Shown piece after piece: positions 1 through 11,380 of a DNA stretch of 64,000 bases. The number at the start of each line of letters is the position of its first letter. The first letter of the stretch is position 1. Both the position numbers and the translations under genes were made by a program. The stretch spans positions 59,815,431 to 59,879,430 of the forward strand of contig NC_133328.1 of assembly GCF_042186555.1 (NCBI RefSeq), given 5' to 3'. The DNA is from Aquarana catesbeiana (taxonomy: Eukaryota; Chordata; Amphibia; Anura; Ranidae). The notes under the pieces were generated by a model, which was not told where the DNA came from, made no database searches, and worked only from the letters and a program-made list of their open reading frames with translations.

Positions 1-600
1 AGCCAGTGTCATTAGTACAGTGTCAGTGTCAGTGTACAGTATTATCACTGATCACTGTATTGGTGTCACTAGTGGCATCAGTGTTCGTTAGGGACCCACC
101 CAGATAATGTGTGTTAGCACCAGATTGCCCACCACCATACATTACCAGTATAGCATCATAGCTGTGTAAATTCTAGTATATACACCATAGTTTGTAGACG
201 CTACAACTTTCACACAAATCAATTGATATAAACTTATTGGGATTTTCTTTTACCAAAGACATGTAGCAGAATACATTGTGGTCTAAATTTGTCAAGAAAT
301 TTGATTTTTTTTTTATTGGATATGCTTTATAAGAGAAAGTAGAAAATATGTTTGGTTTTTTTTTCAAAGTTTTCGGTATTTTTTAATTTATATAATAAGA
401 TATAAAAAAGCCAGTGGTGATCAAATTCCATCAAAAGAAAGCTGTTTGTGTGAAAAAAAATTATAGAAATGTTATTTGCATGTGCATTTGCAGTGTTGCA
501 TGACCGTGCTATTGCCAAATAAAGTAGTGCAGTGCTGAATAGCAAAAAATGCCCTGGTCATGAAGGGGGTAAAACCTTCCAGAGGTCAAGTGGTTAATGA
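1..600 (+). repeat. Dispersed repeat family R1, copy 1 (5' end outside window)
   Basis: This copy shares segments with 3725-4530 (reverse), 49030-49662, 50310-50625 and 55228-56805. Shared landmarks are GCCAGTGTCATTAGTACA at the left, a region rich in ATGTAGCAGAATACA, and the right end TTCCAGAGGTCAAGTGGTTAAT. No coding potential is visible; the short minus-strand open frames here are A/T-rich chance frames. The class is unknown to me. It behaves as an old dispersed element with no visible terminal repeats. Confidence 0.7.
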
Positions 601-639
601 AGCCTGGCCTGTGTGTATTGATTTTTTTTTGTTTTAAAG

Positions 640-955
640 GGACCTGATAGAAGCCCAACTCATTAGTACCACTGTTCAGAAGATCTCTAACTCATTAGTA
701 TTTCTGTTCAGCAGATCCCCAGCTTATTAGTACCCTTGTTCATCAGGTCCCCAGCTTATTAATACCCTTGTTCATCAGGCCCCCAGCTTATTAGTACCCT
801 TGTTCAACAGATCCCCTCCTCAGTAGTACCCCCTGCTCTGATGATGTCCCATTCAGTAGAACCCCCAGGTTTGCTGATCCCCCATTCTACAGTAACCCCC
901 AGCTCTGCTGATCCCCTGCTCAGCAGTAACCCCCAGTTTTGCCGATCTCTCACAG
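640..955. repeat. Minisatellite, about 32-bp unit (left part)
   Basis: Imperfect tandem units of about 32 bp, e.g. CCCTTGTTCATCAGGTCCCC followed by AGCTTATTAATA, become more diverged towards the right (CAGCTCTGCTGATCCCC). The same unit resumes at about 1535-1650, so the LTR-like block 956-1527 interrupts the array. Confidence 0.75.
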
Positions 956-1527
956 TGTCACGGAACGTCCCACACTCCGCTTGAGTGTTTCCGTCAGTAT
1001 ACCACTTCCTCCCAGTCTAGATACAGATATCAGATATTCCAACTGCTCCCAAGCACAAAACAAGGCGAGACTTGCTTAGATGCTAACATGGACTGTTTAT
1101 ATAGAATCAAAATTACAAGTCTTTATATACCATTAGAGGAGGTTCCCCCCTCCTGCTCATATTACTCTAACAATACAACTGTAACCTAATTAACATGAGT
1201 TAGTTTACTAAATCATTTACCCAGACTAGGTGACTACGTCTCCTAGCTCATTGACTATTCAATACACATTATAGCAGACATCAGACAGGTGAGTGGAGTT
1301 GATATTAGCATCTCCTCACAGTATGTGTCCCAATAGTATGACTCAGTCACTATTGCTAATATGGCAAATACAGGGTCCCCAGAGTTTGTGTGTCCTGGGG
1401 GACAAGGACCCGAAGCCAAAGTAACAACACCTTAAGGGTACCCCAAATGCCAGGGCCCATAACCTGTAAGCAAGAGGCTCACATTCAGTCCTCTCCAAAA
1501 GCCTTTGTCCCGGCTAGGTCTGTCACA
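956..1527 (-). mobile_element. Probable solo LTR inside a minisatellite
   Basis: On the minus strand this block starts TGTGACAGACC and ends TTCCGTGACA, i.e. TG...CA with short inverted termini. It carries a TATA-like CTATATAAAC near plus position 1100. The same minisatellite lies on both sides, which marks it as an insertion. Flanking pentamers (CACAG and AGCAG) do not match well, so the exact borders are uncertain. No internal retroviral coding sequence is present. Confidence 0.45.
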
Positions 1528-1534
1528 AGCAGTC

Positions 1535-1790
1535 ACTCTGCTGATCCCCTTCTCAGTAGTAACCTCCAGCTCTACTGTTCCCCTGCTTAGTAGTAACCCC
1601 CAGCTCTGCTAATCCCCTGCTCAGTAGTAACCCCCAGCTCTGCTGATCCTTGGGTTTTCTGATCATCTTCTCTCTCTGGTCCTCGCTTACTTCCTGCTAT
1701 ATTGCTCCCATGCTGCTCACCACATGTAACATCTGCTAGTTTCTCCTGCTCTGGTCCCCCAGCTCTGCTGATCCTCTGAAGCTCTGTCTT
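1535..1790. repeat. Minisatellite, right part
   Basis: This continues the 640-955 array, with units such as CAGCTCTGCTGATCCCCTGC and TCAGTAGTAACCCCCAGCTC. It decays after about 1650 into related CTGCTGATC-containing sequence up to about 1790. Confidence 0.65.
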
Positions 1791-2716
1791 CACTCTCCAC
1801 ACAAAAACACTTCAAACTGAGGGAAATTCCCCATCAGTGTCACATGAGGATAAGCAATAAAGTGACACAGAAATAGAAATTAATGCTGACAATCCAAAAT
1901 TTCCCATCTACAATTGTTAGGGCTGTGCCAGGAGGGCCCCCTGATAACATCATTGTGACAAAAGGCCTAGGGGCATGACCAAGGCATGGCTTCATGGCAC
2001 TGAGAGAGAGAGCAAGCTGACAGTGGAAGCTTACATTGAAGGATCCAATCCATTGCCATCAGTCCTGATAACGGCAGATGGGAACTTTAAAGCTACAGTA
2101 TATAGGCTCATGTATGGTCTTAATACATGTGAGTGGCTTTCTGTTTTTATGCTTTTTTTTTTTAATAAAATAACAATGAGCACTCCTTGTCTTATAACAT
2201 GTAAAACACACTGAATCATCCATCCACCCACTTGAGCTGCTGAGGTTCTCCAAGAGTCAGAGTCCTTGCTGATTAAGAAGGAAAGGAGTCCATCTAGTGT
2301 TGGAGTTCATATTGACATTTGTTGTGGGGTTAATACAGAAAGGTGAGAGTTTGTCCATAAGGGATTCAATGTGGTGGAGGTGTTTTCTACTTGCACATTC
2401 TTGCAGCATTTACCTGGGAGTGATATATGTGATAGTTGTATGGGACTACTACATTCAGGATTATATGAACTTTTGTTGTTTTATTGTTCATGATTGGTTC
2501 ATAGTTTCTTTTCTGATTATTTGAAGATTGCTGAAAACACATACAGCATCGGATTACAGAAATTGGTTTTAACTCACAGGTAAACTATTGCTGATAGCTC
2601 AGCATTTATTCTTTTATACACTTTCAGGTGATTTTTTTCACTTCATGCTTGTAGCTTGTGTGCAGATAATCACATACACAATTTTTCTTTTATACTCACA
2701 CACAGTGTTTAATAAA
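1791..2716. other. Unassigned stretch
   Basis: I see no exon, recognisable transposon end or RNA gene here. It is A/T-rich with short chance frames only. Confidence 0.4.
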
Positions 2717-3466
2717 TAATAAACAAATAGTGCAGCACTAAAGTGCTAATATAGTACATACAATTGTACTGCAATACTCCAAAGAGTGAAAAAATCAAAA
2801 ATAATAAAGCCCAGAGAAACACAAGAAAAATAGCAAATTCAGTAGTCACCAGAGGCACTGATGACGTCAGATGTGACAAAACACGTAGGGCGGAGCTGCT
2901 TGCGCACACCACCACGCATGTACAGTTGCACTTCGTCCATCTTTGTTGTTGGAAAGCCTGTTCTGCCGGCGTTCTTCATGCAGATGTACTGTATGTGCTA
3001 TACTGCCTATAGACATGTGAGTGCATCCTTTTTTGTTTTAATAAAAGAGTATTGATTTTAGCACTGTCACACTATTGGAGTGCTTCTGTTTTATGAATGG
3101 CCTGGATCCGCTCTGCAATGAGCATGTAAATCTCTACCTGGGTGCTGGAATTATTTGTGGCCGCTACTCCGAGAGGAATCCTCTTGCCTGCTGGAGATGC
3201 TGGGTAAATTTTACCAAAAAAATGCACGTTGACCACTCTAACTAGGGGGTTACATTGTGTCCAGTAAGCAGAGCATGAGAGTGAGAGGTGTCACCTCACT
3301 TGGCTAAAGACTCTTACTTTAATCACGGTTGTGGGACTACTGAATTTGCTATTTTTCTTGTGTTTCTCTGGACTTTGCTCCATCACCCTTTTTTCACCCT
3401 TTGGAGTATTGCAGTACAATTGTATGTACTATACTAGCATTAGAGTGCTGCACTATTTGTTTATTG
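2717..3466 (+). mobile_element. Inverted-repeat element P1 with hammerhead-like core
   Basis: Long inverted repeats bound the element: 2717-2850 pairs with 3331-3466 (both contain AAACAAATAGTGCAGCACT, TACAATTGTACTGCAATACT and AGAAACACAAGAAAAATAGC on opposite strands). About 480 bp lie between them. Just inside the left arm is CTGATGA followed by a short hairpin, AAAA and CACGTAGGGCGGAG (2858-2899), the hammerhead-like motif described separately. There is no protein-coding sequence. The same layout recurs at 41713-42381. It is a non-autonomous element; Penelope-like retroelement ancestry is my inference from the ribozyme-like core. Confidence 0.6.
2850..2899 (+). ncRNA. Decayed hammerhead ribozyme-like motif, copy 1
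   Basis: CTGATGA (2858-2864) is intact. It is followed by a CGTCA/TGAC hairpin with loop GATG, then AAAACACGTAGGG. Against the type I hammerhead core (CUGAUGA, stem II, GAAA, short stem III, UH) the G of GAAA is A and the usual palindrome ACGCGT reads ACACGT. A stem I partner directly next to the core is not clear, so this copy is probably inactive. Confidence 0.45.
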
Positions 3467-3724
3467 TATAATGAAAAGTTTTTGTAACCGACGCAGTGCA
3501 CAGCAGCTATATTTTTTTACCTTGGCGCAGATTTAGACCAATTTTTTTACACACGGTGTGGACATTATGCCCCCTAACTTTTTTTTTTGCACCCAGAGTT
3601 TAGACTAGAACTGCAATATAATAAATGTTTGCTTTTGGGTTTAATACTACTTTAAATTAATAGGAGTAGACTAGAAATTATTGAAATACAATGTGGAAAT
3701 CAATATTTTGACCATAGATATGCT

Positions 3725-4530
3725 TTAACCGTTTGACCACCAGAAGGTTTTACCCCCTTCCTGTCCAGGCCATTTTTTGCTATTTAGCACTGCGCTAAAC
3801 TGGCAATTGCTCAGTCATGCAATGCTGCACCCAAATTTACATTTACAGTATATAACTTTTTTTCACACAAATAAAGCTTTCTTTTGGTGGTATTTGATCA
3901 CCACAGTTTTTTTTTTTTTTTTGCTATATATACAAATTAAAAAAAACAAAAACAAAAAAAAAAACAATATTTTCTACTTTCTGCTATAACACATATCTAA
4001 TAAAAAAAGAATTTCTTCAGACATTTAGGCCAAAAAATATTCTGCTACATGTTTTTGGTAATAAGTGTATATTAGTTGATTTGTGTGAAAGTTATAGTGT
4101 CTGTAAACTATAGTATATATACTGGAATTTTTTTTTTTTCTTATACTAGTAATGGCAGCGACTTATAGTGAGACTGTGATGGTGCAGTGGACAATTTGAC
4201 ACTAACTGGCTTGGAGGTACACTGACACTGACATCACCAATGACATTAATACAATGATCAGTGATAATACTATACACTGTCACTATACTAATAACACTGG
4301 CTGGGAAGGGATTAACATCTGGGGGAATCAAGGGGTTCAGTGTGTGCCAAACAAGTGTTAATGTGTGGATTATGTGCTGATTTTTTTTTACTAAATATCT
4401 CTTTGTTCTTTCTCCCTGAAAGAACAGATTGTTCCCTCTATACAGAGCTCTGTGTGTTTGTCGACACAGGGCTCTGGGCTGTGAGTGGACAAAGGCGATC
4501 ATCAGGTCTCAGTAATGAATCATTGGCTGA
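3725..4530 (-). repeat. Dispersed repeat family R1, copy 2 (reverse)
   Basis: Reverse-complement copy of the family: it opens with TAACCGTTTGACCACCAGAAGG and runs past TACTAATAACACTGGCTGGG near 4280-4310, into a part that corresponds to the 5' portion of copy 5 (55228 onward). Confidence 0.65.
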
Positions 4531-5223
4531 AACCTGTTGACAAAATCCTGCTGTGTCCAATCACAGCTTAACCCGGAAGACCTGCTGAGTTTCTTGTAGA
4601 AATGTATAGTCTGCTCCTGAATGGGCCATAATGGCAGCATCAATAAAGTGAAACTAATGTCAAATCTCATTTTTGGAGAACTGATTGGCTGATCATCCAC
4701 AGAGATGAGATTCTCAGACATAGCTGTGTAATGAACAGGTACACTTGAAGAAAAAAAATGACTTCCAATTAAGTATGGTCTGACTTTGTATTTCCAGCCA
4801 TTCACATTTCAACAGGTCTGCCAAACCAGAAACGTGAGTTGTGGAATAACGTGTTTGTGAGATCTATTTGGATGTGATTTCTTGGTTACAAAAGCTTTGT
4901 AGCTGTGCTACAGTGTAAACCTGAAACAAGAAACCCCGTTTTCGGCCTTTTACTGAGGGAAGCTTCCAGATGTTACTGAACAAATACAGCAAAGACTGGA
5001 GCCGGTTCTGAGTCATAGGGTGTAACCATTCATCGTAGAACTGAAGAGAGATACTAGATAAACTGAAACATTCCAAGAGGGGCTCTTCAGTTTTACAGGG
5101 CCGTTCAGCAGCCATGTTGGCTCACTGCACTTCATATCTCAATGTGTCTTCCATAGTAAATACTTGGAATCCCTCACCAGATTCTTCCTCCCAGGAAATT
5201 GGTTGCAGTTGCTTGTGAAGTCC
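4531..5223. other. Unassigned stretch
   Basis: Not clearly repetitive within the window. Minus-strand frames at 4864-5115 and 5122-5418 show no domain I recognise, and the second runs into the miniature element at 5224. Confidence 0.35.
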
Positions 5224-5410
5224 TAAGCCTCGTACACACGCTTTGATTTTTGGACGACAGAACGTCCAATTTTCGTGGAGGTTTTTGTGAGAATCTTCGC
5301 CTGACGAAAAAGTGAAATCGAAAGCACCGTACCAACGGTAAGATTTGCGGACGATCGGTCGTCGTAACAAAATTGACGTCCGAAAATCAAAGCGTGTGTA
5401 CGGGCCTTTA
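5224..5410. mobile_element. Harbinger-like miniature element
   Basis: Palindromic 187-bp element. The left end CTAAGCCTCGTACACACGCT mirrors the right end AGCGTGTGTACGGGCCTTTAG, with TAA/TTA at the borders. It shares the GTACACACG terminus with the larger elements at 13911, 21065 and 26511 but has a different interior. Confidence 0.7.
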
Positions 5411-5559
5411 GACCTCATTCCCTTTCTGGTTTCCCCTTCTGTTTAGTGCTGGTTAATTCAGTCCAAACTAGACACTCCCATTTCTTCTATGTTTCCTCAA
5501 TCAATATCACAGCTGGAGGGATTCCCCATCCTCCTTAAAAGTGTAATATTATAATGTAT

Positions 5560-6283
5560 TAAAAAGGGGGCCCCCTATAGTTAAAATATTAGTGTTATTA
5601 AGCTGCTGCCATCTTCTTTGGTGCTAACCCCAAGGAAAATATAAATAAACCATGTATTAAGGGGCTAGCGTAAATCATTGATATCTTATTTCAAGTGTAT
5701 ACTTATACAATTACTAATTACCAATGCAACCATATAAACATCAAGTGAAATAGTGCAACATAAAAACATTTATCAACCTAGTAACAAATAAAGTCCAATT
5801 TTAGTGTGTATCTGGAAGAATTGTTCTATTCCACCAATTTATTCTTTCACCACGTGTCACTTTAGTGAAACATGCTCTTCATACTCAATAGTGCTCCACC
5901 CTCCTATATGCTCCACCACCGATTACATGGGGGGGCCATTCACCAGATCTCTTTGGGCCACCAGGATCTCACAGCTTAATCAATTACAATTCTATGGGTG
6001 GTATATGCTCTGCATCCGCCTCCTCTCCTCTCATGTCCACCAGTATAGAGAAGTCCCAGAATAGAAAACAACAGCACAATAATCGTGCAATACTTTTATT
6101 TAAAAGTCCTTTTTAAATACATACAGTATATATGCCGACGCACTTACATTTTAATGTGCCATAAGCAGCACCAACTCAGCCAACTTCCTGATGAAGCCTT
6201 TCCAGTGAAATGCATGGAGGTCTTATTAGTGGCGGAATTTCCAGGTCTTGCCGTGTCTCAGGTGGAACGCAGTCCGATTCCCA
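5560..6283. repeat. A/T-rich non-coding element with hammerhead-like motif
   Basis: The stretch holds the decayed hammerhead-like motif at 6184-6220 and no conserved protein. Its left part (AAGCTGCTGCCATCTTC onward) resembles the leader-like stretches near the other hammerhead-like copies. Borders are not defined. Confidence 0.35.
6184..6220 (+). ncRNA. Decayed hammerhead ribozyme-like motif, copy 2
   Basis: CTGATGA (6188-6194) and GAAA (6207-6210) are both intact. They are followed by TGCAT, so the last A plus TGCAT forms the palindrome ATGCAT. CTTC before the core can pair with GAGG at 6217-6220 as stem I. The residue at the cleavage position is G, which hammerheads do not tolerate, and stem II is poorly paired. 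This is a relic rather than an active ribozyme. Confidence 0.5.
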
Positions 6284-6285
6284 TG

Positions 6286-6456
6286 TAGGGTTGCCACGTC
6301 ATCCCTTTAAACCCGAAAACATATTAAGTACACAGGATCTGAGGCCAATTTAATGCAGATAAGACACCAAAGTGAGTTTAATTACCACCTTATTCAGCAA
6401 CAGAACCTGTGTAATTAATAGGTGTTCGGGTTCAAAGGGATGAGGTGGCAACTCTA
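6286..6456. mobile_element. Foldback miniature element, hAT-like ends
   Basis: Nearly palindromic: left TAGGGTTGCCACGTCATCCC pairs with right GGGATGAGGTGGCAACTCTA, and the complementarity continues inward (CACAGGATCTG with CAGAACCTGTG). Flanks TTCCCATG and CTCCCACT may be an eroded 8-bp duplication, or TA may be the target. Confidence 0.65.
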
Positions 6457-6764
6457 CTCCCACTGGCCAGCGGCGAGAACCTCCCCACCTTAGGTTTTTA
6501 TGCCCCATCTTGGCATGGTGTCCACCGTAGCCCTGTTTTTCTTTGCATAGTTTGCTAGGAAGGGTGTAGCATTGTGCAGAGGGTCCATCCAGAATGTGAG
6601 AGTGTTAATATGTGGTCACACCCCTTTAGCACCTGCTAGTTTAAATACATGTACACAGGGCTGCCATCAGAAATGTTGGGACCCCTTACACACCTTTAGG
6701 CCTGCCCCCCCCCTGCTCTCTGGCTGTCCCACCAAATCCACCCACTGGCCACCCCACAAAGACT

Positions 6765-7075
6765 TAACCCATGTCCTCCTCCTTCTCCATCCCATGTCCT
6801 CCTCATCCTCCTGCAATCCCATCTCCTCCATCCCATGTACTCCTATTCCAGTCCCATCCCCTCCATCCCACATCATCCTCCTCCTTCAGTCCCATCTCTT
6901 ACATCCTACGTCCTTGTCCTCCCACAGCCCCATCTCCTCCACCCAATGTACTCCTACTCCAGTTCCATCCCTTATCCTCCTCCTTCATCAGTCTCATCTC
7001 TTCTATCCTATGTCCTTGTCCTCCTGTCCTATTTCATCCATCCCATGTCCTCCTCTTCCTCCAGTCCCATCTCTT
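6765..7075. repeat. Pyrimidine-rich degenerate minisatellite
   Basis: Recurring CCATCCCATGTCCTCCTC and CAGTCCCATCTC blocks. This gives rise to a 268-aa open frame (6572-7378) of Ser/Pro/His-rich low-complexity sequence and to mirror frames on the other strand. None has the features of a real protein. Confidence 0.8.
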
Positions 7076-7256
7076 GCTACCACAGGAGGGGGGAAGTGGG
7101 ACAGGAGGGGAGGAGTAGGACAGGTGGGGGGCAGTGTCACACTTAGGGAAGCACCAGTCCTCCTAGCTCTCACCTGTCCAGCAGTACCAGGAGGGGTAGC
7201 TGAGCCTGTGTCCCATCTCCACCAGGCTCTCTGGAGGCAGCTGCAAGAAAGAGCGG

Positions 7257-7525
7257 GGGGGGGCTCCTCCACCCTGACCTCCTTCTTCATGGAGCCCTCC
7301 GCTGGCACCAACTGGCCTCACCTGTCCGCCCCCGCACAGTCCAGGGCTCACTGTAGTGCTGGAACAGAGCCTGCCTGACAGCGCGCCCTGACATGCACAC
7401 ACAAAAGATTGGAGGGGGCTCCTCCTCCCTGACTTCCTCCTCCTCCATGGGGCCCTCCGCTGGCACCAACTGGCCGGCACACACCACAGTACCGAACTGG
7501 AGCAGAGCCTGCCTGATAGCAGGAC
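7257..7525. repeat. Direct duplication of about 160-bp spacing
   Basis: GGGGGCTCCTCCACCCTGAC ... CCCTCCGCTGGCACCAACTGG (7257-7316) recurs at 7419-7473 with a similar continuation (GGAGCAGAGCCTGCCTGATA). It is not coding. Confidence 0.7.
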
Positions 7526-7610
7526 CCAACCGCACACACGTGGGTTCCGCCCACCTCTCCACCCTCCTCTGCATCCTGGCAGATGGTCCACTCTGAAGGC
7601 AGCTGCCATG

Positions 7611-7665
7611 TTACATAGTTAGTAAGGTTGAATAAAGACACCAGTCCATCCAGTTCAACCTGAGT
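7611..7665. repeat. Short conserved-looking repeat fragment
   Basis: GTTACATAGTTAGTAAGGTTG ... CAGTCCATCCAGTTCAACC closely resembles 29753-29805 (GTTACATAGTTTGGTTG ... CAAGTCCATGTAGTTTAAC). It is a dispersed SINE-like fragment of unknown class. Confidence 0.5.
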
Positions 7666-7710
7666 GAGTGTCTACAATTGTCCCTATCCCTGTGCATTGT
7701 GTCTCATTAA

Positions 7711-8203
7711 AGTGGAGTTCCACCCACTTTTACAACTCTTCAGCATCCCTCTCTAAACTGTGCACTGTAAACAAATTGGATATTTTTAAATTTTTTTTCT
7801 CAGCACTTACTGTATATCTGCTGTATTCATTTTTCACTTCCTCCTCCCTGGCCGCGGCCCATCGCATCATTTCCTGTTTGCAATGCCTTCTGGGAAGGGG
7901 CGGCAACTTCCTCTGACACTGCCGTTGCTATGGGAACTGACCTGAAACCTATTACACTGCTTGTGCTGCACTGAGCATGTGCGAGATCTGCAAGGATGAG
8001 ATCCAGGAAGAAATACAGTCTGGCTTCAGATGCCCACACTTAAGATGGCCACAGCCTGCTGTAAGTTTATAAAATAACAAACTACTGCTATAAACTAACA
8101 AAACAGACCTTAGTTTACAGACTAACTTTACTAGAATACATTAAGCTTGTGTATTATAGGGGTATTTTTATTTAAAAATTATAATTTCGGCCGGAACACC
8201 ACT
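7711..8203. mobile_element. TTAA-flanked miniature element 1
   Basis: TTAA at 7707-7710 and 8204-8207. Ends are AGTGGAGTTCCACCC and, reversed, AGTGGTGTTCCGGCC. TTAA targets are used by piggyBac and Kolobok/T2 elements, and T2-type miniature elements are abundant in frogs. No transposase is present. Confidence 0.8.
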
Positions 8204-8218
8204 TTAAGATGCTCATCT

Positions 8219-8569
8219 ATTATATTATTATTTTATTTAAGGTACCCATATAGCGCCGTCAATTTTATGCAGCGCTCCACATCATACATTGCACACTCAC
8301 ATCAGTCCCTACCCTCAAGGAGCCCACAATTCAAGGTCCCCAACTCACATTCATATACTAGGGCCAATTTTTTTTTTTTTAACAGAAGCCAATTAACCTA
8401 CCAGCATGTCTTTGGAGTGTGGGAGGAAACCGGAGTACCCGGAGGAAACCCACGCAGGCACAGGGAGAACATGCAAACTCCAGGCAGGTAGTGTCGTGGA
8501 TGGGATTCGAACCAGCAACCTTTTTTACTGCTAGGCAAGAGTGCTATTCACTACACCACTGTGCTGCCT
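8219..8569 (-). repeat. V-SINE (tRNA-derived SINE), nearly full length
   Basis: Read on the minus strand it begins GGCAGCACAGTGGTGTAGTG with an A-box-like element. A B-box GGTTCGAATCC sits at 8513-8503, and the conserved centre GTTTGCATGTTCTCCCTGTG, GTTTCCTCC and CCCACACTCCAAAGACATGC follows. It ends in GCGCTATATGGGTACC plus an (A/T)-rich TTA-type tail. The order (tRNA head, V-core, tail) matches vertebrate V-SINEs. Flanks TTTAAGATG and TTAAAGATG may be its target duplication. Confidence 0.85.
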
Positions 8570-8760
8570 GTTAAAGATGTGTTAAAGATGGCCCGGGTTG
8601 TGACCCAGGCCCCTTACATGTGTACTGGCTGTACCCCCCTGATGGCAGCCCTGCACGTACAAGCTATTGGGATTTGAGCACAGGTATATCTTTTCTCTGT
8701 CTTACAAGACTGGCTGAACATAATCACATGTCCTTTGGCATATAGGAGAGTTCCTATATA

Positions 8761-10356
8761 CAGTATCTCACAAAAGTTAGTACACCCCTCACATTTTTGT
8801 AAATATTTATTATATCTTTTCCAGTGGCAACACTGAAGAAATGACACTTTGCTACAATGTAAAGTAGTGAGTGTACAGCTTGTATAACAATGTAAATTTG
8901 CTGTCCCCTCAAAATAACTCAACACACAGCCATTAATGTTTAAACCGCTGGCAACAAAAGTGAGTACACCCCTAAGTGAAAATGTCCAAATTGGGCCCAA
9001 AGTGTCAATATTTTGTGTGGCCACCGTTATTTTTCAGCACTGCCTTAACTTTCTTGGGCATGGAGTTCACCAGAGCTTCACACGTTGCCACTGGAGTCCT
9101 CTTCCACACCTCCATGACGACATCACAGGGCTGGTGGATGTTAGAGACCTTACGCTCCTCCACCTTCCATTTGAAGATGCCCCACAGATGCTCAATAGGG
9201 TTTAGGTCTGGAGACATGCTTGGCCAGTCCATCACCTTTACCCCCAGCTTCTTTAGCGAGGCAGTGTCGTATTGAAGGTGTGTTTGGGGTCGTTATCATG
9301 TTGGAATACTGCCCTGCGGCCCAGTCTCTGGGGGGGGGGGGGGATCATGCTCTGCTTTAGTATGTCACAGTACATGTTGGCATTCATGGTTCCCTCAATG
9401 AACTGTAGCTCCCCAGTGCCGGCAGCACTCATGCCGCCCCAGACCATGACACTCCCACCACCATGCTTGACTGTAGGCAAGACACACTTGTCTTTGTACT
9501 CCTCACCTAGTTTCTGCCACACACGCTTGACACCATCTGAACCAAATAAGTTTATCTTGGTCTCATCAGACAGCAGGACATGATTCCAGTAATTCATGTC
9601 CTTAGTCTGCTTGTCTTCAGAAAACTGTTTGTGCATCATCTTTAGAAGAGGCTTCCTTCTGGGACGACAGCCATGCAGACCAATTTGATGCAGTGTGTGG
9701 CGTATAGTCTAAGCACTGACAGGCTGACCCCCCACCCCTTCAACCTCTGCAGCAATGCTGGCAGCACTCATACGTCTATTTCCCAAAGACAACCTCTGGA
9801 TATGACGCATGATGAGGCCTGTTCTGAGTGGAACCTGTCCTGTTAAACTGCTATATGATCTTGGCCACTGTGCTGCAGCTCAGCTTCAGGGTCTTGGCAA
9901 TCTTCTTATAGCCTAGGCCATCTTTATGTGGCGCAACAATTCTTTTTTTCAGATCCTCAGAGAGTTATTTGCTATGAGGTGCCATGTTGAACTTCCAGTG
10001 ACCAGTATGAGAGAGTGAGAGCGATAACACCAAATTTAACACACCTGCTCCCCATTATCACCTGAGACCTTGTAACACTAATGAGTTACATGACATCGAG
10101 GGGGGGGGGATGGGTAATTTGGCCCAATTTGGACATTTTCACAGGGGTGTACTCACTTTTGTTGCCAGCGGTTTAGACATTAATGGCTGTGTGTTGAGTT
10201 ATTTTGAGGGGACAGCAAATTTACACTGTTATGCAAGCTGTACACTCACTAATTTACATTGTAGCAAAATGTCATTTCTTCAGTCTTGTCACATGAAAAG
10301 ATATAATAAAGTATTTACAAAAATGTGAGGGGTGTACTCACTTTTGTGAGATACTG
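8761..10356 (-). mobile_element. Tc1-like transposon, copy A (both ends present)
   Basis: Full-length 1596-bp copy with TA on both sides (8759-8760, 10357-10358). It has about 210-bp inverted repeats, each with an outer and an inner AAAAGTGAGTACACCCCT-type sequence, the IR/DR layout of many vertebrate Tc1 elements. The same family supplies copies at 21642, 43931, 48275, 51617 and 57652. The poly-G tract near 9331 and several indels show that it is dead. Confidence 0.95.
9005..9985 (-). pseudogene. Tc1-like transposase, frameshifted (copy A)
   Basis: DDE transposase with an N-terminal paired-type helix-turn-helix. The start ATG lies at 9985 (MAPHSK-like) and the stop after HTKY at 9005. The first Asp is in SDETKINLFGSDGVKRVW (9253-9639 frame), the second in FQHDNDPKHT, and the Glu in SPDLNPIEHLWG (9005-9235 frame). 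The spacing is that of DD34E enzymes of about 340 aa. A deletion between 9235 and 9253 breaks the frame between second Asp and Glu, and an 11-bp loss near 9632 plus stops break the N-terminal half. Confidence 0.93.
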
Positions 10357-11380
10357 TATGTATCTGATTGCCGGGAGTTCATCTTCTTGTAGAAGAGATG
10401 TAGTACATCTCATATAGACTGCTCAAATGAAGTTATGTCTTTTTACATCCTATTCTTCCACAGCTGACTGATAACAGTTAATAATGTAATACCTTTTGGT
10501 TGAAATGTAAAGCCATTTATTTCTCGAGAAATCATATTATTTGAAATGGAAAAAGTGAACCAGGCCTGTTGGCCGGAGTAAATGGAGCAGTTGCCTTTGT
10601 CTGTAAATCACATTGTGCATCTCCATCCAGCGCTAATAAGATTTCAGTGGCAGCTCCAGCTCATAATGAAGTCCTTATGATGTAACGACAGAAACAATTC
10701 CAAACAACAGAGGCAAGCCATGAAGGCATAGCGGTAACATCTGTGCAGTCGGCCAAAACAATCGTCTGACGCAAGAGGCCAACTTCACCTATAAAAGTGA
10801 CACTTCATTCTTGGGTGGGGAGCAGTGAGGTTAAATAATCATCAGAATGTCTATAGTTCTTAGAGACGGTAGTGGAGACATTTTCATGCAGTGTATTCTG
10901 TATCTGCTCCTCCCATGCAATCAGTCATCGTAGGTGGACTCCACAATTACTTGTTTATAGTACATTATGGAAAATTTAGGAAGTAGAATGACACCATCAT
11001 TTGGCCATGGAATCACTACAGAAGCTAGGTGGGGCTGGGAATTCTGGTGGAGATACCATATACAGTATATACTGTATATACACAACGAAACGAAATCAAG
11101 TTCTTATTTCTGTGAAATTTTGGGAGGATCTGGAGATTCATTTTTTGCCATTTTCATAGCTCCCAACTGTCCCTGATTTCGAGGGACTGTCCCTTATTTG
11201 GAACTATATCCCTCTGTCCTTCTTTCCCCCTCATTTGTCCCGCATTTTGGTCTGATCCATATAGTTTTATATAAAATACACTTTGTATCTTTCAAAAAGT
11301 GTTTCCCAGTGCTAAACCTTTCATCCAAATGATAAATTGCTGCATTTGTTTATTTTAAAAGCCAATATAAGGAATATTTA
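10357..11380. other. Low-repeat stretch, candidate conserved noncoding DNA
   Basis: About 1 kb without terminal repeats or recognised elements. The part 10560-10830 (AATGGAGCAGTTGCCTTTGT ... GGCCAACTTCACC) has balanced composition and the look of ancient single-copy sequence, but this cannot be tested here. No splice-bounded open frame was found. Confidence 0.3.

Noticed and set aside
6572..7378. 268-aa open frame, the longest in the window
   Set aside because: Ser/Pro/His-rich translation of a pyrimidine-rich minisatellite; similar frames exist on both strands and in other phases. No domain or splice signals.
8219..8569. tRNA gene at the B-box
   Set aside because: The A and B boxes belong to the tRNA-like head of a V-SINE; no cloverleaf with matching acceptor stem could be drawn.
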